Below, piece after piece: positions 7,704-15,991 of a stretch of 64,000 nt of DNA. The notes under the pieces are model-generated. The model was not told where the DNA came from and did not search any database. It saw only the letters and a list, made by a program, of their open reading frames with translations. How positions within the stretch are numbered: the stretch's first letter is position 1; each line of letters opens with the position of its first letter. Source of the stretch: DAISWO01 sp036826295 (GTDB taxonomy: Bacteria; Patescibacteriota; Saccharimonadia; Saccharimonadales; JAGQNJ01); assembly GCA_036826295.1 (NCBI GenBank), contig DAISWO010000001.1, positions 1 through 64,000 of the forward strand, given 5' to 3'. Both the position numbers and the translations under genes were made by a program.

Positions 7704-9677
7704 TCAGTAAAAATACCAGTTCTCGACTCCAGATGTTGCAGTTACGTCAGTTATCTTTTGTGGATCTCCCCCATTTGTACTAATTGCGTAATCTGCGGTC
7801 TCTTGTTCAGTCTGGATTCTAAAAACAGCCGTAGTAGCATTTAACCATCTGACCGGACTTGCAAGTCCACTCAATGATGATAGGATTTTGTCATCTTGCT
7901 TAGTAAAATCGAATGTTAAAAGTACGCCTTTGCCGTCACGCTTATCCACCCACAGGCTTTGTTTTTTATCGATACTATCTATATAGATTCTTGAACCTTG
8001 CTCCGCCGGCGCACCGCTTAACTTACTTGTTTCGGTTTTACCTACAACGAACTCATACCAATCTTGTCCAGATCCTATTACGATTGTTGAATAATCTTTT
8101 CGGGAAATGCTCCATATTTCTTTAGCTATTATCGTTTGCTTATCGCCCCCTGTACTATTTGTAGAGAATAACCCCAAAGAATCTTTATTGACTGTTTTGC
8201 TTTCTCCTCCGTCCTCGGAGTACTCGTACTCTGCGGCAGGAGCATAATAGATGCGATCATTAGCCACCATAACGTCGTTAAAGAACAAATTGCTTGATAC
8301 CTCTGTTTTAGTATCATTCTTATAGTCATAGCTAATTAACGAGTGGGTGCTGACACCATTTTTCTTTTTTTCGTCATTAACCTTGACATAGATTAATCGG
8401 TCACCAATCCAACCAACCACCTGAATCCTCTCGGAAGAATCCACAGGAAAAGTTTTGTTGGTATCGACTTCTATCATCGTCAGCGTACTAAGAAGTGTTT
8501 TGTCTGAACTTCTAATATTATCTCTTGTCGACACCAAAGCCGCTACATTGCCAGTCGGGTGAGCCGCCAAAGTCATATCACTACGTTCTGAACCTGTTCC
8601 AGACAAAACGAGCTCTTCGTTCTTACCATCAGCATCAATTTTATAAACATCATATTTACCAGATCGCTTAGTTATAAAAACTTGTTTTTGGGCAGGAACC
8701 ATCCTTACTGTTCTTACAGAGGTATCTTCACCACCATCATCTTTTATCTTCTCGCTCCGGTAACCATCAGCTCGTATGTTGATGACCACAGGCTGATCGC
8801 CATTAGTGTCAAGAGTAAGCGTCGCTTTACCATCTTTGTCAGAGAAAGCACTAGCATCGCCACTAAATGCTTCTGCCTTAGCAATTGGTTTTTTAGACAA
8901 ATAATCAACAACATTAAAGCTGTATTGAATTCCGGTTGGTTTAATAGACGAGTCTCCAAGTGGATTACTGCCCCAACCGACAATAATCTGTCTTTCGGAC
9001 TTTGCATAAGCTCGGCGCTCGATACTGATCGTTTGAGTGCCCAATTTCACGCCACTCAGTCCCACAACACCTTGTTCATTAGTAACTCCACTAGCTTCAC
9101 CAATCGTTACGTTAACGTTTTTAAGCGGTTGCTGGGTACTCTCATCCAAAACCCTTAAAGAAGCACTACTTCTTACTCCGGCAGTATTGAGGATATAGTA
9201 TCTACTGGTCGGCACAGCCCCGAGAGTTACAATTCCAGCGAAAATCAAAAATAAAAAAGTGCGCCGAGCTACTTTATTGCCCCAAAACCGTTTTATCCAA
9301 TTTTGTTTTTTGTCAGTCTCGCGAAAAGCTTTTTCGACGGCTTCGTCTTCTGCGCTCAAGATTTCATCGGCTTCCTTTTCTGCAATATCGTCTACCGCTT
9401 TATCAATCTCTTTGGATTCTTCTTCGACAGAATTCGATTCTTGTGCTTTCTTGTCTAGCGCAACATTCTGGGCAGAAGCAGGAGGTTCGCTAATTTTTTC
9501 ACTACCTTTAACGACAGGGGCAGAAGTCGCTTTTTTAACGTCTTTCTCAGGTAGATATCGTTCTGGTTCTTTACTCACAGTATTTGGATTTTCTGGCGTG
9601 GGACCCATAATTGATTCTACTTTTTGATTAAGCTCATTTTTTAGAGCACCCAAGTTGTCTTCTTTGTCGTTTTTCAT
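7704..9677 (-). CDS. Membrane-anchored protein with PEGA/carboxypeptidase-regulatory-like domains and a beta-propeller
   Basis: A 657-residue protein. Residues 1-125 are charged, Glu/Lys-rich and cytoplasmic in character. A membrane helix lies at about 138-160. Two beta-sandwich segments follow at about 172-245 (LRVLDESTQQPLKNVNVTIG pattern) and 250-325 (VVDYLSKKPIAKAEAF), both of the carboxypeptidase-regulatory/PEGA type. From about 330 to the end there are repeated strands typical of a TolB-like propeller (VFITKRSGKYDVYKIDADGK, LAAHPTGNVAALVSTRD). It is an exported type II membrane protein that could bind peptidoglycan, glycan or a partner; no catalytic residues were recognised. It is transcribed away from the genes at 9807 onward. 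Confidence 0.78.
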   Translation of the reverse strand: MKNDKEDNLGALKNELNQKVESIMGPTPENPNTVSKEPERYLPEKDVKKATSAPVVKGSEKISEPPASAQNVALDKKAQESNSVEEESKEIDKAVDDIAEKEADEILSAEDEAVEKAFRETDKKQNWIKRFWGNKVARRTFLFLIFAGIVTLGAVPTSRYYILNTAGVRSSASLRVLDESTQQPLKNVNVTIGEASGVTNEQGVVGLSGVKLGTQTISIERRAYAKSERQIIVGWGSNPLGDSSIKPTGIQYSFNVVDYLSKKPIAKAEAFSGDASAFSDKDGKATLTLDTNGDQPVVINIRADGYRSEKIKDDGGEDTSVRTVRMVPAQKQVFITKRSGKYDVYKIDADGKNEELVLSGTGSERSDMTLAAHPTGNVAALVSTRDNIRSSDKTLLSTLTMIEVDTNKTFPVDSSERIQVVGWIGDRLIYVKVNDEKKKNGVSTHSLISYDYKNDTKTEVSSNLFFNDVMVANDRIYYAPAAEYEYSEDGGESKTVNKDSLGLFSTNSTGGDKQTIIAKEIWSISRKDYSTIVIGSGQDWYEFVVGKTETSKLSGAPAEQGSRIYIDSIDKKQSLWVDKRDGKGVLLTFDFTKQDDKILSSLSGLASPVRWLNATTAVFRIQTEQETADYAISTNGGDPQKITDVTATSGVENWYFY

Positions 9678-9732
9678 AATTATTGCTTTACCATAAGCAT
9701 ATCAGAAGATAGCCGTCTCTAAAACAAATCTA

Positions 9733-9761
9733 TTGACTATATATTATGTTTCTGTTATTAT
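9733..9761 (+). promoter_or_regulatory. Promoter of the 150-aa gene
   Basis: TTGACT (9733-9738), 17-nt spacer, TATTAT (9756-9761). The expected start is near 9768, giving a leader of about 39 nt before the ATG at 9807. Confidence 0.6.
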
Positions 9762-9806
9762 ATTTGTTAGTTTTTCAGTTATAATAACATTTTAATCGGA
9801 TAGAAT

Positions 9807-10259
9807 ATGACTTCAGGACACGAACAAAATTTCCGTTTACTAGACCAAACCAAGATAGGAATGACCGAAGATGTTATCGATCAAATCGCTAGGGCATCAA
9901 TGTCACAGTCTGGCTTGCCTTTCCCCAAATTGGCAGAAAAACAGCCATTTGATGCCTACAATTTAGTTCGTGGCGCATACGAAAGCCAACCCCACGAAAA
10001 ACCTGTCATGCCAGAAGTAGGACAACTATCAAAGCTAGATATTTTTTCTGTTACGAGATATACGGGATTGAGGGGCCTTATAAGAGCAGTCCGCGCCTTG
10101 CCAACCGAAACAGCAAGCCATTACGCCACAATAGTCTTCGACAATGGAGACGATGGCACACCAAAGTCAGTGCCTAATGCACATAATCATAATGCTGTTG
10201 TTTTACCATTTCGTGCATCTCACGAGCAAAGCAACACTGAACGCTCTGAAGCCGCCTAG
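9807..10259 (+). CDS. Unknown soluble protein, 150 aa
   Basis: A 150-residue polar protein with no signal peptide or membrane helix. It is mildly Pro/Gln-rich, with a central segment (LGLRGLIRAVRALPTE-like) that may be helical and a His/Asn-rich stretch near the end (PNAHNHNAVVLPF). The start at 9807 has only a weak Shine-Dalgarno (CGGA) but is preceded by a clear promoter. I do not recognise a family. It precedes a membrane protein gene on the same strand after 55 nt that has its own promoter. Confidence 0.65.
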   Translation: MTSGHEQNFRLLDQTKIGMTEDVIDQIARASMSQSGLPFPKLAEKQPFDAYNLVRGAYESQPHEKPVMPEVGQLSKLDIFSVTRYTGLRGLIRAVRALPTETASHYATIVFDNGDDGTPKSVPNAHNHNAVVLPFRASHEQSNTERSEAA

Positions 10260-10279
10260 TGAGAAATGAATAATTAAGC

Positions 10280-10308
10280 TTGCATTTATTGTGGTATTGT
10301 GGTATTAT
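10280..10308 (+). promoter_or_regulatory. Promoter directly abutting a start codon (leaderless)
   Basis: TTGCAT (10280-10285), 17-nt spacer, TATTAT (10303-10308); the ATG begins at 10315, 6 nt after the -10. Transcription should start at or within a base of the A of the ATG, and there is no Shine-Dalgarno. Confidence 0.7.
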
Positions 10309-10314
10309 AAAGCC

Positions 10315-10947
10315 ATGATTAAGAGTGAGAGAGACGCTAATAACAAGCGGGTCAGCGCCGAAGTAAAAGCAGGTGACGGTCCAGCCGAAGCGCCTTATAT
10401 TAGTAGGCCTGATTCTGTATTGTCTATATTCGGCAATAGGGAAAGGAGATATAAAACCGAAACACAAAAACGGCAAGAGCATATAGATAAACAGCTAGAA
10501 TTAGAAATTGGATTTACCCCCAAGAATATTATTATAGGTTGTGTTGGGGCAGTAGCAATCAGCGCAAAATTTTTTATGGGTCGTACAGATAAACCGAACG
10601 GAAAAACAATTAATGACTATCCAAAACTTCGAAACACACTTTTAGTGGTCGGGTTACTGGGAGGTGCTGCAGTATTCGGGAGATCATGCACAGCCGAAAC
10701 CGAAAGCACCCTACCTAAAGTTGCAGTAGAATCGCCAGCTTGGCCAGACGGTTGCAAAGGGGTAATACTAGATCAATTAAAACCAGGTTATACAGTCTGG
10801 GAACAAGTCGGTGAGATTCCCGGCATATCGGTTGAGCAAAGAGGACCAGTTGTTTCAGTAATTGATGAGATTACTCCGGAGATGACTGGGGATAATGGCG
10901 ACAGCTATCCGCCCGGGGTAAATTTTATGCGTCCAGCTGTATGTTGA
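10315..10947 (+). CDS. Membrane protein with secreted Cys-containing C-terminal domain, unknown
   Basis: About 210 residues from the ATG at 10315; an earlier in-frame start at 10291 lies inside the promoter and is rejected. Two hydrophobic segments are at about residues 65-83 (NIIIGCVGAVAISAKFF) and 100-118 (NTLLVVGLLGGAAVFG). The last 95 residues are outside in character, contain paired Cys (one near GCKGV, one at the very C-terminus) and the segment LKPGYTVWEQVGEIPG, which is loosely reminiscent of LysM-like modules but too weak to assign. Function unknown. Confidence 0.68.
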   Translation: MIKSERDANNKRVSAEVKAGDGPAEAPYISRPDSVLSIFGNRERRYKTETQKRQEHIDKQLELEIGFTPKNIIIGCVGAVAISAKFFMGRTDKPNGKTINDYPKLRNTLLVVGLLGGAAVFGRSCTAETESTLPKVAVESPAWPDGCKGVILDQLKPGYTVWEQVGEIPGISVEQRGPVVSVIDEITPEMTGDNGDSYPPGVNFMRPAVC

Positions 10948-11212
10948 CTTAATCTGAAATCTGTTTCAATATAAAGCGATGTCGGGAGTAGCTAGAATCG
11001 TACGCGTAGAGTATTTAGCAAGCAAATAATAACATAGCCCGAAGTCCTACCTTATTTACCAGCAACGAAAGCTTCTCGTGACTATACATTATATAGTTAC
11101 TAAGAGGGAACTTATAAAGCAGTCTACGGAAGGCAAGGGACACGTATTTTCTATATCATTAGTAAGCTGAGCCAACCTTAGTCTACCCGCCCACTGACTT
11201 CACAATGTATAG
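10948..11212 (+). other. 265-nt stretch without a recognised gene
   Basis: No convincing reading frame. A perfect 6-bp hairpin (ACTATA...TATAGT, 11080-11096) is present and the word TATAGTTACT recurs at 11092 and 11204 regions. Base composition is more GC-balanced than most intergenic DNA here, so a small RNA is possible, but I could not match tmRNA, RNase P RNA, SRP RNA or 6S RNA. Strand is undetermined; plus is given only as a placeholder. Confidence 0.3.
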
Positions 11213-11539
11213 TTACTGTTTTATTGTTGCTTGTTTGTCAGAAGAGTTAGGGCTTGTATCTACAGAATATTTCTGTTGCGTCTTCGCAACACCCCAAAGT
11301 CCTGCAATCATCAGTCCCGACCCTGTAAAATACAAAGCTGCCTGTTCCGCACCTTGTGTTTGGGCAACCGCTACAAAACAATCTATTTGGCCCTGTTGGT
11401 CTAATCCCATAGTGCAGACATCAGCCCTATTGTCTTCCGTAGGTTCTGAATTATTACGCAAATATTCTGCTGTACCTATGGCTGTCGCCCCCGTCAACAA
11501 CAGTGTCCCCGCCATTAATGTTTCGCCTATTCTTCCCAT
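11213..11539 (-). CDS. Small two-helix membrane protein, unknown
   Basis: About 108 residues starting MGRIGETLMAG. A hydrophobic segment at about 8-24 is followed by a polar loop with two Cys and then a second helix (FTGSGLMIAGLWGVA). The ATG at 11539 is chosen because AAGGAG lies 8 nt upstream; the in-frame GTG at 11548 would be only 1 nt from that site. Loop Cys residues (DVCTMGLDQQGQIDCF) may form a disulfide on the outer face. It follows the cutinase-VWA gene on the same strand after 63 nt. Function unknown. Confidence 0.68.
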   Translation of the reverse strand: MGRIGETLMAGTLLLTGATAIGTAEYLRNNSEPTEDNRADVCTMGLDQQGQIDCFVAVAQTQGAEQAALYFTGSGLMIAGLWGVAKTQQKYSVDTSPNSSDKQATIKQ

Positions 11540-11602
11540 TTTACTCACTCCTTAATGGTTTAGATTTTACGCAGTATCAACCCCGATGCAAGCAATAGCT
11601 CT

Positions 11603-13900
11603 TTACGATTTTCTCAGTTTTCTTCTAACAAAAACCCCGCTCGTGACTATAAAAAGCAACGCCACAGCCAACAACCCGATCAATATCTTATTCTTCGATT
11701 GTGTCTGCTCTACATTTGGCAAGCTCGCTAAAAACTTTGGATCAAAATTATCAACTGCCCCGCGCACTTCCTTCTTCTTCGTATTCTGCCCAGTCTCCTC
11801 TCCAAGTATGGCGGAAAAATTATTGTCTAAATCTCGGACAACTCCCTGAGCCGTCTGATTTGAGTTTGTATTGTTCCCATCGTTAGACGTGTTTGTTGTA
11901 CCCGAAGTTCCACTATTAGTATTGATACTAGGCTCGTCGATAACCGTGACTTCCGGTTCGCTAACGACTTCAGGTTCTTCAACTTCTGGAATATCTTCTT
12001 CGACCGGAACAGGTTCTTCTTCTACAGATAACGCATCGATTTTTATATTCTTCGTTGCGCTACTTACACCGCCATCTGATGCTTTAACAAACATCGTAAC
12101 GAATCCTGTGTAGGCTTGGTCATAACGCCAAACTACCCTTGGTGAATCGCTAACAACATCAATAATGTGATCGTTATCAAAATCCCAAGAATACTCAACA
12201 ATAGCTTTTTCAGCATCGTAAGTTTTTCCGCCATTGAATAACAACGCTTCGCCAACCAATCCACTATCAGGACCATCAATCTGGGCTACCGGATCTGTGG
12301 CTAGTTCTGTTGTTGCATACTCTAGGCCTTTTGTAATATTGCCATTAATAAACTTACCTTGATATTTATCTGGTGTTTTTATCAATCTACCGCCTGTTTC
12401 TAAGGCTAGTTTGTTGGCTGCTTCTTGATATTTTTGCTGAAACTGCGTAGCCACAAAACCATTTAGCCATATTGGGTAAATTTGGACTGGGTCTATCTCT
12501 AGGGCACGTTGAGTTACATCGCGCGCAGTCAATCCAGTTACCGGTTCAGGGTCTTTAGGCTGAGTATCCGCAATAAAATACATAACCTTTCGGGCGCCTT
12601 CGCGCCAAGGCTGATTATAGCCTTCCATAATTCCAGAATACCAAGCCTCTGGGTCATCGCCACCATCCCCTGTCTGAAGATTTGAGATTGCATTAATGAG
12701 ACTGTCTTTGTCGTCTGTTAATTGCACGTCAGTAGTTGCTAAAAATGTACTGCCTTGATCACGAAACTGAACTAATCCAACCCTAGGGTTCTTATGCTGA
12801 TTCGTGTCAAAGATTCGATTAACAATCGATGTGGCGTTAGCTTTCGCTTGAGCGATAATCGTCGCCATACTCCCAGTAGTATCAATTACGATCATGACGT
12901 CAGTTACCCCATCTTCAGAATAATGAGGTTCCCATTTTGCTGTTTTTATTGCACCTGCATAGAATGGAAAGGCCGTATTTAAATGTTCGGCAATCTCGTT
13001 CGCTGCTTGGTCCATCCATCTATCGGGATAACTTGTGTGGCCAATCTGGGTATCAATAATTTTCTCTAAATCTCCATTGCAAATTGCATCTTGGGCGTCA
13101 CACCAACTACCTACCCGACCGCTCATAACATCAGGCACGTATGGCATTCTTGCCCCCAGACCACCACCAGTCACCTTCCAATTAATATCACCTCGCACCC
13201 AAGGTGCCTCGGGTTGATCAAGCACATCCCCAAACTGTGTGCTGTCCAAGATATCATCAATCGTCCTCGCCGATGTATCAATTAACGCGCCTTTATAATC
13301 TTTTACATCAAAGCCAATATTTAGTTTTGGGTCACCAAACATTGCAGCAAAATTAATTCTGACAAGAGTATTATTATCTAGGTTTTTTAGTGTCTCGCCG
13401 ATCACATGCGCACCTTGTGAATACCCTCCAAGCACAATTTCCTGCTTTGGACACTGTGAGGCACGCTCGGTCAAAAACCCAGTTAATTCAGCTACGCCAC
13501 TATTTACGCTAGTTATATACTCGTTGCCCTCTACACCTAGTTTTTCTTGCAAGGCATTTGGCACATCGCCCTCAGTGATAGAATCAAAGTTGAAAGCCGA
13601 TGCAGCCGTATATCCATTCGGGTCATACTTACCCTCAAAATTAGCCAAGTTAATCTTCTCTTTACTAATCCACGACGCAATCCTTGAATCAAGCGCATTA
13701 AAAAACTTCGCCGCCTCAGGCTGAACTTCAATAAGCTCGTCTCTATCGGGGTTTTTTGGGTCTGGAAAACCCTGACTAGAACCTCTAGCAAAAACTAATA
13801 GAATGTCACTGCAAGCTGCATAAGAATCGGCGTTTCTTGTGGATATGTTGCCTATTAGTAACCCTAGGAATAGGATTACTACGACGGCTCTATTTTTCAC
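11603..13900 (-). CDS. Surface-anchored cutinase-like esterase fused to VWA and PKD domains
   Basis: A 765-residue exported protein. Signal-like segment 1-27; cutinase-family alpha/beta hydrolase about 30-310 with nucleophile motif GGYSQGA (Ser161), Asp271 in a Cys-flanked loop and His288 (GHTSY) completing a plausible triad; VWA domain about 333-530 with MIDAS-like DTTGS (340-344); PKD/Ig-like domain about 537-622; acidic Pro/Glu spacer 626-657; Asn/Thr/Ser-rich spacer 659-684; C-terminal membrane helix 738-758 and a basic tail. Cutinases cleave ester bonds in polymers or lipids; VWA and PKD usually mediate adhesion. The whole suggests a stalked surface esterase, plausibly facing a mycolate-bearing host, which is inference. 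GTG start with AAGGAAG 6 nt upstream; overlaps the preceding gene by 11 nt. Confidence 0.85.
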   Translation of the reverse strand: MKNRAVVVILFLGLLIGNISTRNADSYAACSDILLVFARGSSQGFPDPKNPDRDELIEVQPEAAKFFNALDSRIASWISKEKINLANFEGKYDPNGYTAASAFNFDSITEGDVPNALQEKLGVEGNEYITSVNSGVAELTGFLTERASQCPKQEIVLGGYSQGAHVIGETLKNLDNNTLVRINFAAMFGDPKLNIGFDVKDYKGALIDTSARTIDDILDSTQFGDVLDQPEAPWVRGDINWKVTGGGLGARMPYVPDVMSGRVGSWCDAQDAICNGDLEKIIDTQIGHTSYPDRWMDQAANEIAEHLNTAFPFYAGAIKTAKWEPHYSEDGVTDVMIVIDTTGSMATIIAQAKANATSIVNRIFDTNQHKNPRVGLVQFRDQGSTFLATTDVQLTDDKDSLINAISNLQTGDGGDDPEAWYSGIMEGYNQPWREGARKVMYFIADTQPKDPEPVTGLTARDVTQRALEIDPVQIYPIWLNGFVATQFQQKYQEAANKLALETGGRLIKTPDKYQGKFINGNITKGLEYATTELATDPVAQIDGPDSGLVGEALLFNGGKTYDAEKAIVEYSWDFDNDHIIDVVSDSPRVVWRYDQAYTGFVTMFVKASDGGVSSATKNIKIDALSVEEEPVPVEEDIPEVEEPEVVSEPEVTVIDEPSINTNSGTSGTTNTSNDGNNTNSNQTAQGVVRDLDNNFSAILGEETGQNTKKKEVRGAVDNFDPKFLASLPNVEQTQSKNKILIGLLAVALLFIVTSGVFVRRKLRKS

Positions 13901-14390
13901 TACTCTTCCTTAAGGACACTCCTACAGAATAAAACGAGCTATTACCATAGTCATTAAGGGTGATTGAAAGAATTATATTCTTCTTTGTTGATCGAACGTA
14001 ACAACGAGACCCTGTGACACTGTCAAAAGGCAAACATTTAGATGAAGCGTCAACTACCGTATATCCATTTTGTTGAGCTATCTTTTTGAACTCATCCAGC
14101 GCATGGCTTTTTATTGTCGTATCTACAGTCGTACTGATACTTGGACATTTTATGGTTACGTCGCGGCAAAACATATTCCAATAATCTTTTTCGCCTGTTC
14201 TTGGCCCAACTTCCGTCCAACCATCCGGCAGAACTATCTTATCAAGCTCTTTTTCTAGCTGAGAATACCCTGGGTGAGGGTTTAGTGCCATTAGAAAAAA
14301 TACCGCAAATATTACCGCCAAGAAAAAGGCGATAACAATATTACGCTTTTTTGTATCCTTTTTTGTTGTCTTAGATTTTCCCCTACCCAT
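13890..14390 (-). CDS. Anchored extracytoplasmic protein upstream of the cutinase-VWA gene, unknown
   Basis: About 166 residues: a very basic cytoplasmic N-terminus (MGRGKSKTTKKDTKKRN), one membrane helix (about 19-40), then an extracytoplasmic domain with four Cys (positions in FCRDVTIKC, SSKCLPF, SRCYV) that could form two disulfides. The 3' end overlaps the cutinase-VWA gene by 11 nt, so the two are one operon and may work together. TATAGT at 14399-14404 lies 8 nt before the ATG at 14390, another leaderless layout; an in-frame ATG at 14396 is too close to the -10. No family recognised. Confidence 0.7.
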   Translation of the reverse strand: MGRGKSKTTKKDTKKRNIVIAFFLAVIFAVFFLMALNPHPGYSQLEKELDKIVLPDGWTEVGPRTGEKDYWNMFCRDVTIKCPSISTTVDTTIKSHALDEFKKIAQQNGYTVVDASSKCLPFDSVTGSRCYVRSTKKNIILSITLNDYGNSSFYSVGVSLRKSSEK

Positions 14391-14479
14391 TTGCATTAAC
14401 TATACGCCCGAATAATCAACTTTTCTACAAAACGTTTTTCCATGTTTGTTTCCCTTCTCAAACACTGAGTACAATCTTG

Positions 14480-14774
14480 TTACTTTTGTTTAGTCAAAAG
14501 TAAACAAAACCAGTGGGTGCTGTTCGGGTTGGGCATCGGCTTTTTCCTGATGACCTCACGTCAAACAAACAACTATCATGCGAGGACTGTCTGACCGTAG
14601 GGAGCTCCGCAGGCTGTTGTTTGTCTTTGACTAGTGAGTCAATAAAGAAAAAACGTTAAGCCCGAGCTTTTGGATACTTTTGGCGGTCAAAAGTATGAGA
14701 ATCGTGAGTTATTAGCTCACAATAAAAAAGTTTGAGCCAGGGCGGTACACTTTTCTTGCCGAGGAGAAAAGTGT
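14480..14774. repeat. 382-nt non-coding region (14397-14778) with three ACTTTT/AAAAGT hairpins
   Basis: Three 9-bp perfect hairpins of one design are present: TTACTTTTG/CAAAAGTAA (14480-14503), ATACTTTTG/CAAAAGTAT (14674-14696) and ACACTTTTC/GAAAAGTGT (14747-14774). Between the first two is a longer imperfect inverted repeat, 14560-14573 with 14616-14631 (GTCAAACAAACAAC with a 2-nt bulge). No reading frame looks coding. The design resembles extragenic palindromes seen in many bacterial genomes; function unknown. Confidence 0.6.
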
Positions 14775-14778
14775 GAAG

Positions 14779-15183
14779 TTATTTTTTCCTCATTGAAGTT
14801 TTTTTATTCTTTGGTAGCAAAATATGAACCGCTGTTAACACAGCAAAGCTCACACCCGACCAAATTACCAAGTTAGTCACAAATGCAGCAATATCAAAAT
14901 TCACCTTACTACTAACCATTAATGTCGTTGTGTCAACGTTTCCATTCTTTTCCGTATACTCTAATGTAGGCCAACTACTAATATATTTTTGTGGATACCC
15001 ATAACTTAGCCCACTGCATAATGGGGTTTGAACTGGTTCTTTTATGCCATATGAATAGGTACAATAATCAGATCCGGTTTCGCTGTCATATTGTATATAT
15101 TCCATATTACCTAGATAGCCGAATGTTATTAATAGCCCAAAAACCACACTAATTGCTATTGATTTGCTGGTTACTTTTATCAT
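14779..15183 (-). CDS. Membrane protein with helices at both ends, unknown
   Basis: A 134-residue protein with an N-terminal hydrophobic helix (about 9-26), a polar Tyr-rich middle with two Cys (SDYCTYSYG, TPLCSGL), and a C-terminal helix (about 96-124) before a Lys-rich tail. The ATG at 15183 is supported by AAGGA 9 nt upstream. The central loop is predicted extracytoplasmic and probably disulfide-bonded. The layout resembles the membrane proteins near 1.5 kb and 11.3 kb but no sequence similarity is evident by eye. Function unknown. Confidence 0.65.
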   Translation of the reverse strand: MIKVTSKSIAISVVFGLLITFGYLGNMEYIQYDSETGSDYCTYSYGIKEPVQTPLCSGLSYGYPQKYISSWPTLEYTEKNGNVDTTTLMVSSKVNFDIAAFVTNLVIWSGVSFAVLTAVHILLPKNKKTSMRKK

Positions 15184-15317
15184 GAAAGAATTCCTTTTTT
15201 ATTATATAAGCATTAGTATAGCGCCATTGATAATGTCAAATAAAACTAAGCCTTCTGGTATTTTTGCTACCCTTTTGACATAATGCTAGATAACAATAAG
15301 CATAAGGGGCACCAATA

Positions 15318-15965
15318 ATGGCAAAATCAAAAAAACGCAATCGTAAATTATTCAGTGAATACTCAGATTTAGAGATTTTTGTCATCGTTCTGTTAGTAGT
15401 TACGCTCGCGGTTGTGACGTGGCTGTTTGCTAATATGTCCACCGAAATCTCACGTTATCGCTCGCTAGGAAGCCAAAGTAACCAAGCGTGTCTTGGTGTG
15501 TCTGCCGCAACCGCCAGCGGCTTTAATGTTGATACAAAGACCCTTTATGCAACTAGCGAACTAAAAGATGCGTCGAGTGATAACCCGTCAGCCAACCAAA
15601 AATGTATTATTGCAGGTAGCACCAGGGACGAGGCTATCCATGGCAAACCAATAAAATCTTATAGCTTCGGTGCTGATGTAACCTACTTTAAAGATAAGGA
15701 GACAGCAAAAGACTACGCCGAAACTCAAATTAACCCGCTACGCTACTGGAGCCCAGATCCCTCAAATTCCTACTACACATTTTTAGTAACTCACCGAGAC
15801 GAAGTCTACTTTGACGCATACTCCGTCAAAGATAACGCTGTAATGCGGATCAGTCTGCCTTGCAACCAGAATGATAAATCTGACAAAAACATTAACTCCT
15901 GCCTACTTCAAGCTGAGCGTACTATAGCGGTGTTTAACAAAAAACTCAGCCCCCTAGCGCTATAG
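15318..15965 (+). CDS. Type II membrane-anchored protein, unknown
   Basis: A 215-residue protein with a basic N-terminus (MAKSKKRNRK), one membrane helix (about 19-40) and a 170-residue extracytoplasmic domain. That domain has four Cys (near NQACLG, NQKCII, SLPCNQ, SCLLQ) that could pair, and mixed alpha/beta character (FGADVTYFKDKETAKDYAE). AAGGGG lies about 9 nt before the ATG. It converges with the caspase-like gene after 26 nt. No family recognised. Confidence 0.7.
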   Translation: MAKSKKRNRKLFSEYSDLEIFVIVLLVVTLAVVTWLFANMSTEISRYRSLGSQSNQACLGVSAATASGFNVDTKTLYATSELKDASSDNPSANQKCIIAGSTRDEAIHGKPIKSYSFGADVTYFKDKETAKDYAETQINPLRYWSPDPSNSYYTFLVTHRDEVYFDAYSVKDNAVMRISLPCNQNDKSDKNINSCLLQAERTIAVFNKKLSPLAL

Positions 15966-15991
15966 CTTTTTGTGAAATTATTTACAATATT

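Noticed and set aside
11063..11110. tmRNA-like tag frame starting at GCAACGAAAGCT and ending TAA
   Set aside because: No tRNA-like ends, no T-arm sequence and no LAA-type tag ending.
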